Shown piece after piece: positions 1-6,521 of a stretch of DNA of 13,407 bases. The stretch is from Colimorpha_A sp964630635 (lineage in GTDB: Bacteria > Bacillota > Clostridia > Oscillospirales > CAG-272), in NCBI GenBank assembly GCA_964630635.1, contig CAZVVM010000048.1, positions 1 through 13,407 on the forward strand, written 5' to 3'. The translations under genes and the position numbers were made by a program. The notes beneath the pieces are model-generated. The model was not told where the DNA came from. It ran no database searches and saw only the letters and a list, made by a program, of their open reading frames with translations. Numbering within the stretch: the stretch's first letter is position 1; every line of letters begins with the position of its first letter.

Positions 1-48
1 GAAGCGGCGCCAAAGCGCAAGCGCGGCGGAATCTCGGGCGAAAACGCG

Positions 49-110
49 CCACGTTATCTTGCCTTCCCCTTGGGGAAGGTGGTTGAGCGAAGCGAAACCG
101 GATGAGGTGT
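49..110 (+). repeat. Double-hairpin repeat A, copy 1
   Basis: The unit has a head (CGTTATCTTGCC), a first hairpin with arms CCTTCCCC (62-69) and GGGGAAGG (72-79), a weaker second hairpin (GGTT 81-84 with AACC 96-99, and an inner GC-GAA-GC at 87-93), and the tail GGATGAGGTGT at 100-110. Related units occur at 4271-4307, 5114-5168, 5434-5490, 7290-7334 and 7351-7406. Any reading frame through it is taken to be spurious. Confidence 0.75.
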
Positions 111-119
111 CTGTGCGTG

Positions 120-164
120 ATGTAACATCGTTTCCATGTGGGAGGAGCAAGCCCCTCCCCTACC
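120..164 (+). repeat. Linker plus palindromic repeat B, copy 1
   Basis: A linker TGTAACATCGTTTC (121-134) is followed by the imperfect palindrome TGGGAGGAGCAAGCCCCTCC that runs on to CCTACC at 164. Near-identical B units lie at 5291-5316 and 5395-5420, and the same linker lies at 5192-5209 and 5373-5390. Here the linker and B follow repeat A in the same order as at 5114-5239, which suggests a composite A-linker-B unit. Confidence 0.65.
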
Positions 165-274
165 GCGTGGAACAGATGTTATGCGTGTTGGACAGAGTGA
201 ACGCGGGAGCAGGCGTCGGCGTCACACCATACAAACGACGCGGCGAAGCATTGGGAACCCCCGCTTGCCTTCCC
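165..274. other. Gene-free stretch downstream of the pyr terminator
   Basis: I see no gene here. It holds a degenerate continuation of the repeat cluster: the string AGAGTGAACGCGGGAGC near 196-212 resembles AGAGTGAGTGCGGGAGC at 5272-5288. The first 48 bases of the window are GC-rich short repeats of GCGC type with no recognisable gene. Confidence 0.4.
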
Positions 275-310
275 AAAAAACAAAAAACAGACGGCGTTTG
301 CCGCCTGTTT
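275..310 (-). terminator. Intrinsic terminator after pyrI
   Basis: Read on the minus strand, arms AAACAGGCGGC and GCCGTCTGTTT pair (plus coordinates 300-310 and 285-295) around an AAAC loop. One position pairs as G-U in RNA. The stem runs into a T-rich tract, TTTTTT-G-TTTTTT, at plus 275-287. It begins 4 bp beyond the pyrI stop codon and would end the transcript of the whole cluster. This is the only convincing intrinsic terminator in the window. Confidence 0.9.
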
Positions 311-314
311 CAGA

Positions 315-734
315 TTAATTTTTAGCGAGCGTTTCGCAGTAGATACAACGGTACTCGGCTCTTTCGTGATCGGTAAGCGTGAAGATCTGCGGAAGCTCCT
401 GCTCGGTCGTCGTGATGCAACGGGGATTGTGGCAGGTGACGACGTTTACGAGCTTTTCGGGGAGTGACATCTTCTTTTTCTCGACGTTCTTTCCGTCCTT
501 GATAATATTGACGGTCGCGCCGGGGCAGATGTAACCAAGCGCCTCGGTATCGAGGGCGATGTCCTCTGCGATCTTTATAATGTCCTTTTTGCCCATCTTA
601 CGGCTCGGCGCGTTCTTGATTATTGCGATATGGCAATCAAGATGATCGAGCCCGAGAAGGCGGTAGACCTCCATACCCTTACCGGGGGTGAGGTGGTCGA
701 GAACTATTCCGTTTTTGATAGAATCAATATTCAT
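315..734 (-). CDS. pyrI: Aspartate carbamoyltransferase regulatory subunit PyrI
   Basis: This is the 139-residue regulatory chain that binds PyrB catalytic trimers and gives nucleotide control (classically CTP/UTP inhibition and ATP activation) to aspartate transcarbamoylase. The N-terminal allosteric domain starts with a run close to the family pattern (IKNGIVLDHLTPGKG, residues 6-20). The C-terminal zinc domain has the expected four cysteines, Cys101, Cys106, Cys130 and Cys133 (C-x4-C and C-x2-C). The length is slightly below the roughly 150 residues of the enterobacterial protein. The gene follows pyrB after 7 bp, and its GAGG ribosome binding site overlaps the pyrB stop codon, so the two subunits are probably translationally coupled. 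It is the last gene before the terminator. Confidence 0.97.
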   Translation of the reverse strand: MNIDSIKNGIVLDHLTPGKGMEVYRLLGLDHLDCHIAIIKNAPSRKMGKKDIIKIAEDIALDTEALGYICPGATVNIIKDGKNVEKKKMSLPEKLVNVVTCHNPRCITTTEQELPQIFTLTDHERAEYRCIYCETLAKN

Positions 735-741
735 AATTACC

Positions 742-1650
742 TCACAGTCCGAGGAGCTTAAGAATAAGCGCCATTCTCATATATTTTCCGTTAAGCACCT
801 GCTTGAAGTAGCAAGCGCGGGGATCGCGGTCAACTGCAACGCTTATCTCGTTTACACGGGGCAGCGGATGCATAACTATCATATCGGGCTTTGCGCTTTC
901 GAGCTTTTCGGGAGTCAGAACGTAGCTGTCCTTAAGGCGGAGGTAATCTTCTTCATTAAAGAATCTCTCCTGCTGAACTCTCGTCATATAGAGAATGTCA
1001 AGCTCGGGCATAACGGACGTAAGGTCCGATGTCTCGAGGTAAGGAATTCCCTTTTTGTCAAGCTCACGCTTGACGTAATCGGGAACGGTCAGTTCATCGG
1101 GCGAGACCAGAACGAACTTCACTCCCTCGTATCTTTCCATAGCGGAGATGAGCGAATGAACGGTGCGTCCGAACTTAAGGTCGCCGCAGAAGCCGACGGT
1201 GAGATTATCAAATCTGCCCTTTTCGCGGCTGATGGTAAGCAGGTCTGCAAGCGTCTGGGTCGGGTGGTTGTGACCGCCGTCACCTGCGTTGATAACGGGA
1301 ATCGTCGCGTTCATTGCCGCAACCATCGGCGCGCCCTCCTTGGGGTGACGCATCGCGATAATGTCGGCATAGCAGGAAATTACCTGCGCGGTGTCGGCAA
1401 CGCTTTCGCCCTTGGATGCCGAAGAGGAGGCAGCCGACGCCATGCTGAGTACGTTTCCGCCAAGCTCGTACATTGCCGCCTCAAAGGATAGACGCGTGCG
1501 TGTCGACGGCTCGAAAAAGAGCGTTGCAAGCTTTTTGCCATCGCACTTGTGCGCGTACTTTTCGGGATTCGCGATTATGTCCTTCGCTACCGAGACAAGC
1601 TCGTCGATCTCAAAGACCGACAGCTCCTTAATGTCAATTACGCTTCTCAT
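742..1650 (-). CDS. pyrB: Aspartate carbamoyltransferase catalytic subunit PyrB
   Basis: The enzyme condenses carbamoyl phosphate with L-aspartate to N-carbamoyl-L-aspartate, releasing phosphate; it is the committed step of pyrimidine synthesis. The 302 residues show the carbamoyl-phosphate motif FEPSTRTR (residues 46-53), the SASKGES loop (about 77-83) whose lysine reaches into the neighbouring active site, HPTQ (129-132), and the aspartate-binding HPLPRVNEI (261-269). The length is normal for the family. Its ATG overlaps the pyrE stop codon by one base (TAATG), with a GGAG inside the end of pyrE as ribosome binding site. The adjacent pyrI makes this a class B holoenzyme, so control is probably allosteric. 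No key residue appears to be missing. Confidence 0.98.
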   Translation of the reverse strand: MRSVIDIKELSVFEIDELVSVAKDIIANPEKYAHKCDGKKLATLFFEPSTRTRLSFEAAMYELGGNVLSMASAASSSASKGESVADTAQVISCYADIIAMRHPKEGAPMVAAMNATIPVINAGDGGHNHPTQTLADLLTISREKGRFDNLTVGFCGDLKFGRTVHSLISAMERYEGVKFVLVSPDELTVPDYVKRELDKKGIPYLETSDLTSVMPELDILYMTRVQQERFFNEEDYLRLKDSYVLTPEKLESAKPDMIVMHPLPRVNEISVAVDRDPRACYFKQVLNGKYMRMALILKLLGL

Positions 1651-2303
1651 TATTTCGCTCCGTTCACGGCAAGATAGTTCTTGATGCGGGTTACGTTTTC
1701 TTCGTTGCTCGGATCCTCTTCAAGGTACTCGATGATGTCGTAAACGTCAACTATCGAGTATACGGGGAAGCCGAACTGCTCTTCGATCTCCTGCATTGCG
1801 CCCTTTTCGGTCTGTCCCTTTTCCTTGCGGTCGACCATAATGAAGGTGGCGGCAACCTTGGTTCCCTCGAGGTGGGAAAGGATCTCCATACTCTCGCGTA
1901 TTGCGGTGCCTGCGGTGATAACGTCCTCGATTATGACGATCTCCTCGCCGGGGGTCGGAACGTAGCCGACGAAAACTCCGCCCTCGCCGTGATCCTTGAC
2001 TTCCTTGCGGTTAAAGAAGAAGGGTACGTTCAGCTCTCTCTTCGAAAGCGCAACGGCGGCAGATACCGCAAGGGAGATTCCCTTGTAAGCGGGACCGTAG
2101 AGGACTGCCTGCTTTCTGCCGAGCTTCTCCTCGTAAGCTTTCGCGTAGAACTCGCCGAGTTTCGCAATATCGTCACCGGTCTTGATCATTCCGGCGTTGA
2201 TGAAATAGGGGATCTTTCTTCCGCTCTTTGCGGTGAAATCACCGAACTTCAGAACTCCTGCACCCTGCAAAAATTCAATAAACTCTCTCTTGTAGCTTTC
2301 CAT
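1650..2303 (-). CDS. pyrE: Orotate phosphoribosyltransferase PyrE
   Basis: PyrE joins orotate to PRPP, giving orotidine 5'-phosphate and pyrophosphate. The 217-residue protein carries the type I phosphoribosyltransferase PRPP motif VIIEDVITAGTAI (residues 123-135) and the flexible catalytic loop RKEVKDHGEGG (99-109). It also has the PyrE-type N-terminal region (FTAKSGRKIPYFINAG, 23-38). The start has a GGAGG 8 nt upstream. It lies 19 bp after the phosphate transporter and overlaps pyrB by one base, so the transporter, pyrE, pyrB and pyrI look like one transcript. It is split from pyrF, its pathway successor, by the transporter gene. Confidence 0.97.
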   Translation of the reverse strand: MESYKREFIEFLQGAGVLKFGDFTAKSGRKIPYFINAGMIKTGDDIAKLGEFYAKAYEEKLGRKQAVLYGPAYKGISLAVSAAVALSKRELNVPFFFNRKEVKDHGEGGVFVGYVPTPGEEIVIIEDVITAGTAIRESMEILSHLEGTKVAATFIMVDRKEKGQTEKGAMQEIEEQFGFPVYSIVDVYDIIEYLEEDPSNEENVTRIKNYLAVNGAK

Positions 2304-2322
2304 TTATCTGTCCTCCAAAATA

Positions 2323-3987
2323 TTATGCGTTTTCCTTTTCGGAACCGATCGGGTTCACGATACTGTAACCGACGTTTATAAGGTGGTCGGCAACTCTTTC
2401 AAGACCTACGACCGTAGACGAGAAATACGGGCTGTGGTCAACCGAGCAGTTACCCTCGGCAAGACGCGCAAAGTGACGCGCCGTCAAGGTCTTCTTCATT
2501 TCGTCGACCTTTTCTTCAAGCGCGGCAAGCTCGGATAGACGCTCGCCGTTGAGATTTTCGAAGGCGTCCTTCGAAATTTCGAACATCTGAGAAACAACTC
2601 CGCACATTCCCTTGATCTCGTCAACGGCTGCCTCGGAGAATACAAGCTCCTTGTCAGCCATTTCAGCACCGATCTCGTAGAAGTTTTCTGCGTGGTCGCC
2701 GATACGCTCAAGGTCGTTGAGCACGTGGAAGTAAGAACCGATTATCGTTTCGTCGCTTCCCTCGACGGTCGAGGAAAGCTTGATGAGGAAGCGCGTGAGT
2801 GCGCCGTTCGTAAAGTCTATTATTGCCTCGTTTTCAAAGACCTTTTCACCGTTGACCTTGGAACGGGTCTCAAGAGCGCCAAAGGCGTAGCCGATATTCT
2901 CCTCGACAAGCCCGAGCATATAGTCCATTTCCTTCTTGACCTGACCGAGAGCGACGGACGGAACGGCAAGAAGTCGGTCGTCGACGTATTTGAGCGAACG
3001 CGTTTCCTCTGCGCTCTTCTTGTCGCGGATGACTGCCTCCGAAAGCTTAACGAGATGCTTGACGAAGGGAAGAAGAATGATCGTCGTCGTTACGTTGAAT
3101 ATTACGTGGAAAACCGAAACTCGCATCTGAAGCGACATCGGATCGTCCTTGGGGAAGAAGCTCGTGAGGAGCGAGACTGCCTGATCCTTGAATATCCATA
3201 TCAGTGCCGCAAAAAGTGCCGTACCTATGGTGTTGAAGATGAAGTGTATAAAGGCAACTCGCTTTGCGTTCGCCTGTGCGCCCATAGAGGCAAGGAGCGC
3301 GGTAACGCAGGTACCGATGTTCGCGCCGAGCACGATGAAGAGTGCGAGGTCAAGGTCAAGAACTCCCGTGCCTACCATGGTGATAACGACACCCGTTGCG
3401 GCAGACGAACTTTGGATCAGCGCAGTAAAGATCACACCGACGAGTATCATCAGGAGCGGGAAATCTATCTTTGAGAATATGTCGGTGAACATATCCTTTA
3501 CAAGCTGATTTCCGAATGCCTGCTCGGAGCTCATCACGTTAAGACCGACAAAGATAAGACCGAGACCGCTGAAAAGCGATCCGAACAGCTTTACTCTTTC
3601 GTTCTTGACGAAGCCCATCATAACGCCTGCGAAAGCAAGCAGGTACATTATCATATTGAAAATGTCGTTCTTCAGCGCAACAAGCACACCGGTGATCGTG
3701 GTACCAATGTTTGCGCCCATTATAATAGGCGTTGCCTGCATAAGCGTCATAACGCCCGCGTTTACAAGACCGATTACCATAACAGAGGTCGCGGACGACG
3801 ACTGAATTATCGCGGTAACGCCCGCACCGACGCCAACGCCCGAAAAGCGGTTGTTACTTATCTTGCCGAGGAACTTCTTCATTCCGCTGCCCGCGCTCTT
3901 TTCGAGCGCTTCGCCCATAAAGTTCATACCGACGATAAATACGCCGACACCGGCGAGCAGCCAAATTAAACATCCTAACAGTTCCAT
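2323..3987 (-). CDS. Na+/phosphate cotransporter family protein with PhoU-like C-terminal domain
   Basis: This is an integral membrane protein of the NptA/YjbB-like Na/Pi cotransporter family, 554 residues. The N-terminal part (about 1-310) is strongly hydrophobic and holds two inverted-repeat halves, each with the family signature QSSSA (about 62-66 and 192-196) followed by GANIGT (about 91-96 and 221-226). The soluble C-terminal part (about 340-545) is PhoU-like, with two metal-binding type helices LERIGDHAEN and LERVADHLIN. The family moves phosphate with sodium; the E. coli relative YjbB has been linked to phosphate export, so direction is uncertain here. The start has an AGGAG 9 nt upstream. 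It follows a 342-bp repeat-rich gap and leads pyrE by 19 bp. Why it sits among pyr genes is open: the pathway releases phosphate and pyrophosphate and uses PRPP. Confidence 0.93.
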   Translation of the reverse strand: MELLGCLIWLLAGVGVFIVGMNFMGEALEKSAGSGMKKFLGKISNNRFSGVGVGAGVTAIIQSSSATSVMVIGLVNAGVMTLMQATPIIMGANIGTTITGVLVALKNDIFNMIMYLLAFAGVMMGFVKNERVKLFGSLFSGLGLIFVGLNVMSSEQAFGNQLVKDMFTDIFSKIDFPLLMILVGVIFTALIQSSSAATGVVITMVGTGVLDLDLALFIVLGANIGTCVTALLASMGAQANAKRVAFIHFIFNTIGTALFAALIWIFKDQAVSLLTSFFPKDDPMSLQMRVSVFHVIFNVTTTIILLPFVKHLVKLSEAVIRDKKSAEETRSLKYVDDRLLAVPSVALGQVKKEMDYMLGLVEENIGYAFGALETRSKVNGEKVFENEAIIDFTNGALTRFLIKLSSTVEGSDETIIGSYFHVLNDLERIGDHAENFYEIGAEMADKELVFSEAAVDEIKGMCGVVSQMFEISKDAFENLNGERLSELAALEEKVDEMKKTLTARHFARLAEGNCSVDHSPYFSSTVVGLERVADHLINVGYSIVNPIGSEKENA

Positions 3988-4120
3988 AAATTTTTACTCC
4001 TTTTTACAACGTCCGTCTCATCTCGCTCTGCGCCGCAGAACGAGGAATTATTATAAATGACCGAATTGTCAATTATTTCTACTGATTGTGACAATTTTCG
4101 CACGGCAACGAAGTCCGTCT
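3988..4120 (-). promoter_or_regulatory. Possible promoter/operator region before the transporter gene
   Basis: On the minus strand this stretch is AT-rich and holds a TTGACA and a TATAAT (plus 4050-4055), but they are only 11 bp apart, too close to be one ordinary sigma-A promoter. A perfect 8-bp inverted repeat, AATTGTCA (4064-4071) and TGACAATT (4089-4096), is separated by 17 bp. A smaller palindrome TCTGCG-C-CGCAGA lies at 4027-4039, in the would-be leader. I infer a possible second transcription start for the transporter-pyrE-pyrB-pyrI block, with weak support. Confidence 0.3.
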
Positions 4121-4260
4121 CGTCATCCTGAGCGTAGCGTCGCCAGACCCATTCGATTTCGCTACGCTCCACTCAGGGTGACGGCGACGCGCAGTCGAAC
4201 CCGTAGGGCAACACGAAGTGTTGGGATCTCGGCTTCACTTCGACTACGCTCAGGATGACG
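4121..4260. repeat. MITE-like element with 17-bp terminal inverted repeats
   Basis: The ends are a perfect inverted pair, CGTCATCCTGAGCGTAG (4121-4137) and CTACGCTCAGGATGACG (4244-4260). An additional imperfect right end lies inside at 4160-4183, so the element may be two nested or tandem units. An inner hairpin CAACAC-GAA-GTGTTG lies at 4209-4223. It encodes nothing recognisable and I see no target-site duplication. GTCATCCTGAGCG-type repeats are common between genes in many bacterial genomes. It abuts a truncated copy of repeat A. Confidence 0.65.
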
Positions 4261-4270
4261 GCGGGCGGTT

Positions 4271-4307
4271 GCCACCTTCCCCTGAGGGGAAGGCAAGACA
4301 ACGTGGC
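4271..4307 (-). repeat. Double-hairpin repeat A, copy 2, truncated
   Basis: On the minus strand it reads head CCACGTTGTCTTGCC, then hairpin arms CCTTCCCC and GGGGAAGG. The second hairpin is only rudimentary (GGTGG-CAA-CCGCC) and the usual GGATGAGGTGT tail is missing. The sequence passes directly into the inverted-repeat element ending at 4260, which suggests the tail was lost or replaced when the two repeats met. It lies 22 bp beyond the pyrF stop codon. Confidence 0.65.
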
Positions 4308-4329
4308 GAAGCTCCCTTAAATCGTAAAA

Positions 4330-5028
4330 TCAATCACAAAACTCTCTTACGCATCTCTCGTACGCCGCAACGGGATCGGGTGCGGCGGTGATGGGACGGC
4401 CGACAACGATGTAATCGGAGCCGATCTCCTTTGCCTGCGCAGGGGTCATAACTCTCTTCTGGTCTCCGACGTCGCCGTCTGCAAATCTTACGCCGGGGGT
4501 AACGGTGACGAAGCCCTTGCCGCAGGTATCGTGTACCTTGCCTGCTTCAAGCGGCGAGCAAACTACGCCGTCAAGTCCTGCTTCGGACGCATTTTTTGCA
4601 TAGTGCATAACTACCTTGTCGATTGGCTCCTTGATGAGCAGATCGTTTTCCATACTCTCCTGATCGGTCGAGGTGAGCTGTGTTACGGCGATGAGGATCG
4701 GACGGGTGCCGTCGGGACGGGTAAGTCCCTCGATAGCGGCTTCCATCATACGCTTCGTTCCCGACGCGTGAAGGTTCGTCATATCGACGTCAAGGCGGGA
4801 AAGGACCGCCATCGCCTTTTTTACGGTGTTCGGAATGTCGTGAAGCTTGAGGTCGAGGAATATCTTGTGACCTCTTGCCTTTATCTCTTTTACGATGGAC
4901 GGGCCCTCTGCATAATAAAGCTCCATTCCGATCTTAACGAAGGGCTTAACGCCCGTAAACTTGTCAAGAAATTCAAATGTTTTTGCCGCGCTGTCGAAGT
5001 CGCAGGCGATGATTACGTCTTTTCCCAT
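4330..5028 (-). CDS. pyrF: Orotidine 5'-phosphate decarboxylase PyrF
   Basis: PyrF decarboxylates orotidine 5'-phosphate to UMP, the last step of the pathway. The 232-residue TIM barrel shows the catalytic motif FLDLKLHDIPNTV (residues 57-69) with the Asp-Lys-Asp set Asp59, Lys61 and Asp64, plus Asp10 and Lys32 near the start. The phosphate-binding end is VTPGVR (about 175-180) and VVGRPI (about 208-213). Length and motifs fit the short bacterial type 1 form. The ATG has an AGGAG 8 nt upstream. It is isolated from its neighbours by a 587-bp repeat array upstream and 342 bp downstream, unlike most genes of the cluster. I see no clear promoter of its own. Confidence 0.97.
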   Translation of the reverse strand: MGKDVIIACDFDSAAKTFEFLDKFTGVKPFVKIGMELYYAEGPSIVKEIKARGHKIFLDLKLHDIPNTVKKAMAVLSRLDVDMTNLHASGTKRMMEAAIEGLTRPDGTRPILIAVTQLTSTDQESMENDLLIKEPIDKVVMHYAKNASEAGLDGVVCSPLEAGKVHDTCGKGFVTVTPGVRFADGDVGDQKRVMTPAQAKEIGSDYIVVGRPITAAPDPVAAYERCVREFCD

Positions 5029-5113
5029 TTTTGTGTCTCCTGTTTTTTATGAATTTTCGTTGTTTCGGACGAGCGCAGTTCGCCCCTACGGTGACGAGGC
5101 AAAGCTTTGCCGC
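5029..5113. repeat. Start of the pyrD-pyrF repeat array: B-like unit and a perfect palindrome
   Basis: Directly upstream of pyrF lie a degenerate B-type unit (about 5068-5091, ending CGCCCCTACG) and a perfect 14-bp palindrome GGCAAAGCTTTGCC (5098-5111). I see no gene, convincing promoter or terminator. Read on the minus strand these would be hairpins in the pyrF leader if the operon is transcribed through. Confidence 0.45.
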
Positions 5114-5168
5114 GCCGTCTTGCCTTCTCCAGCGGGGGAAGGGAAGAGGTAAACCTCGGATGAGGTGT
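5114..5168 (+). repeat. Double-hairpin repeat A, copy 3
   Basis: The unit has head GCCGTCTTGCC and first hairpin arms CCTTCTCC (5123-5130) and GGGGAAGG (5135-5142), with one T-G pairing. The second hairpin is GAGG-TAAA-CCTC (5146-5157) and the tail is GGATGAGGTGT (5158-5168). A separate strong hairpin GGCGGC-AAC-GCCGCC follows at 5170-5184. The second-hairpin stem is wholly different in sequence from those of copies 1 and 4. Confidence 0.7.
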
Positions 5169-5191
5169 AGGCGGCAACGCCGCCGTTATTT

Positions 5192-5420
5192 GTAAAGTAA
5201 CATCGTTTTGTGCGGTGCGTCGGGGACGTCGCACCCTACAATTCCATGGCGAGAATTTGCAAGATGGCAAATAGAGTGAGTGCGGGAGCGGCGGGAGGAG
5301 CAAGCCCCCGCCCTACGAAGGTATATTGAACGTTTCTCGGTAGGGGTCGGCGCCACGACGACCCGCAAAAAGGTAAAGTAACATTCTTTTAATACGGGAG
5401 GAGCAAGCCCCTCCCCTACC
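5192..5420. repeat. Array of linker and palindromic B repeats
   Basis: In order: linker GTAAAGTAACATCGTTTTG (5192-5210); a B-type hairpin with GTGCG and CGCAC arms ending in CCTAC (5210-5239); a spacer containing AGAGTGAGTGCGGGAGC; B (5291-5316) with arms GCGGG and CCCGC; an inverted B (about 5338-5365) with GGGTCG-type arms; linker GGTAAAGTAACATTCTTTT (5372-5390); and B (5395-5420). Each B ends in a CCTAC-like motif and keeps a palindrome although the stem bases differ. No gene is present. Confidence 0.6.
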
Positions 5421-5433
5421 AGAGGTAGAGCGA

Positions 5434-5490
5434 ACGTTGTCTTGCCTTCCCCTCAGGGGAAGGTGGCGGCGAAGCCGCCGGATGAGGTGT
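5434..5490 (+). repeat. Double-hairpin repeat A, copy 4
   Basis: This is the best-formed copy. Its head is ACGTTGTCTTGCC, the first hairpin arms are CCTTCCCC (5445-5452) and GGGGAAGG (5456-5463), the second hairpin is a perfect GGCGGC-GAA-GCCGCC (5465-5479), and the tail is GGATGAGGTGT (5480-5490). It is followed by the linker-like GTAAAGCAACTTTGTTTTT at 5497-5515. Confidence 0.75.
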
Positions 5491-5517
5491 TCGGGTGTAA
5501 AGCAACTTTGTTTTTAC

Positions 5518-5596
5518 GCGGGCTGTCGAGGCAGGGGTTCCCCGAAACGAGCGAACGCGAGTTTTGGGGGTTCTCGTGTACGCCAGCCCCTACCAT
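5518..5596. repeat. Nested palindrome: expanded B repeat next to pyrD
   Basis: The outer arms are GGGCTG (from about 5520) and CAGCCCCTACC (5584-5594), as in a B unit with an enlarged centre. Inside it lies a second stem, CCCCGAAAC paired with GTTTTGGGG (about 5540-5569), whose loop is a GAGCGAACGCGA-like sequence. The structure lies about 20 bp beyond the pyrD stop codon. It has no T-tract on the pyrD side, so it is not an ordinary terminator. Confidence 0.5.
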
Positions 5597-5615
5597 CGAC
5601 GTGGTAATAATTTTT

Positions 5616-6521
5616 TTAATCTATCTTCAATCCCTGAAGCGATTTGATTCCGTATTTTTCCATTACGGCAGGTAATTTTTCAATAATGTCTCGGCAGACG
5701 AAGGGATCAACGAGATTCGCCGCGCCAACTTCAACCGCCGTCGCACCTGCGAGCATCATCTCGATAACGTCCTCGGCGCTCGAAACGCCGCCCATTCCGA
5801 CAACGGGAACGGATACCGCGTGAGACACCTGGTAGACCATACGAACTGCAACGGGGAATATTGCCGCGCCCGAGAATCCGCCCATCTTGTTTGCGATAAC
5901 GGGCTTTTTCGTTTTGAGATCTATCCTCATTCCGAGCAGGGTGTTTATGAGACTTATTCCGTCAGCACCCTCGCTTTCACACGCCTTTGCGATGGAAACG
6001 ATGTCGGTCACGTTCGGAGAAAGCTTGATTATAAGCGGCTTTTTCGTAACTGCACGAACTGCTTTAGTGACGGTCGCCGCCGCCTCGGGCGAGGTGCCGA
6101 ACGCCATACCGCCGCCGTGTACGTTGGGGCAGGAAATGTTGACCTCGTACCAGCCGATCTGACTTTCTTCTTCAAGACGCTCGACGGTGTAAACGTAATC
6201 CTCAACGGAAAATCCGCTTACGTTCGCCATAACGGGCTTGTGGAATACCTTTTTCATTTTCGGAAGCTCCTCGGAGAGCACCTTTTCAACGCCGGGATTT
6301 TGTAGTCCCACCGCGTTTATCATACCGTTCGGACACTCCGCAATACGGGGAGTGGGGTTGCCGAAGCGGGGATCGCGCGTCGTTCCCTTAAAGGAGAACG
6401 ATCCGAGAATATTTATATCGTAAAGCTCTGCAAACTCATAACCGAAGCCGAAGGTTCCGCTTGCGGGAATTATGGGATTGTCAAGCTCGATACCGCAAAG
6501 GTTTACATTTGTGTTTACCAT
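5616..6521 (-). CDS. pyrD: Dihydroorotate dehydrogenase class 1B, catalytic subunit PyrD
   Basis: The FMN enzyme oxidises dihydroorotate to orotate and, through PyrK, passes electrons to NAD+. The 301-residue barrel has FMN/substrate residues in SFSFKGTT (41-48, with Lys45), INAVGLQNPG (68-77), and IIKLSPN (164-170). The catalytic base is Cys131 in NISCPNVHGG, the hallmark of class 1 enzymes (class 2 uses serine). The phosphate-binding loop is VGMGGV (241-246). It is cytosolic and lacks the N-terminal membrane extension of class 2. The ATG has an AGGAG 5-6 nt upstream and overlaps the end of pyrK by 7 bases, fitting equal production of the two subunits. A 587-bp repeat array follows. Confidence 0.97.
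   Translation of the reverse strand: MVNTNVNLCGIELDNPIIPASGTFGFGYEFAELYDINILGSFSFKGTTRDPRFGNPTPRIAECPNGMINAVGLQNPGVEKVLSEELPKMKKVFHKPVMANVSGFSVEDYVYTVERLEEESQIGWYEVNISCPNVHGGGMAFGTSPEAAATVTKAVRAVTKKPLIIKLSPNVTDIVSIAKACESEGADGISLINTLLGMRIDLKTKKPVIANKMGGFSGAAIFPVAVRMVYQVSHAVSVPVVGMGGVSSAEDVIEMMLAGATAVEVGAANLVDPFVCRDIIEKLPAVMEKYGIKSLQGLKID

Noticed and set aside
59..325. Small plus-strand open frame starting MPSPWGRW
   Set aside because: It is a translation of repeat A and repeat B DNA. Frames starting with such repeat-derived peptides are spurious.
3975..4172. Small minus-strand frame through the inverted-repeat element before the transporter
   Set aside because: It translates the MITE-like repeat and runs into the transporter start; there is no ribosome binding site or recognisable protein.
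5013..5303. Minus-strand frames of 60-96 codons in the pyrD-pyrF gap
   Set aside because: They consist of hairpin repeats read as proline/arginine-rich peptides and one overlaps the pyrF start.
5029..5615. CRISPR-like array
   Set aside because: Repeats are palindromic, unequal in length and irregularly spaced, with related rather than unique spacers, and there are no cas genes.
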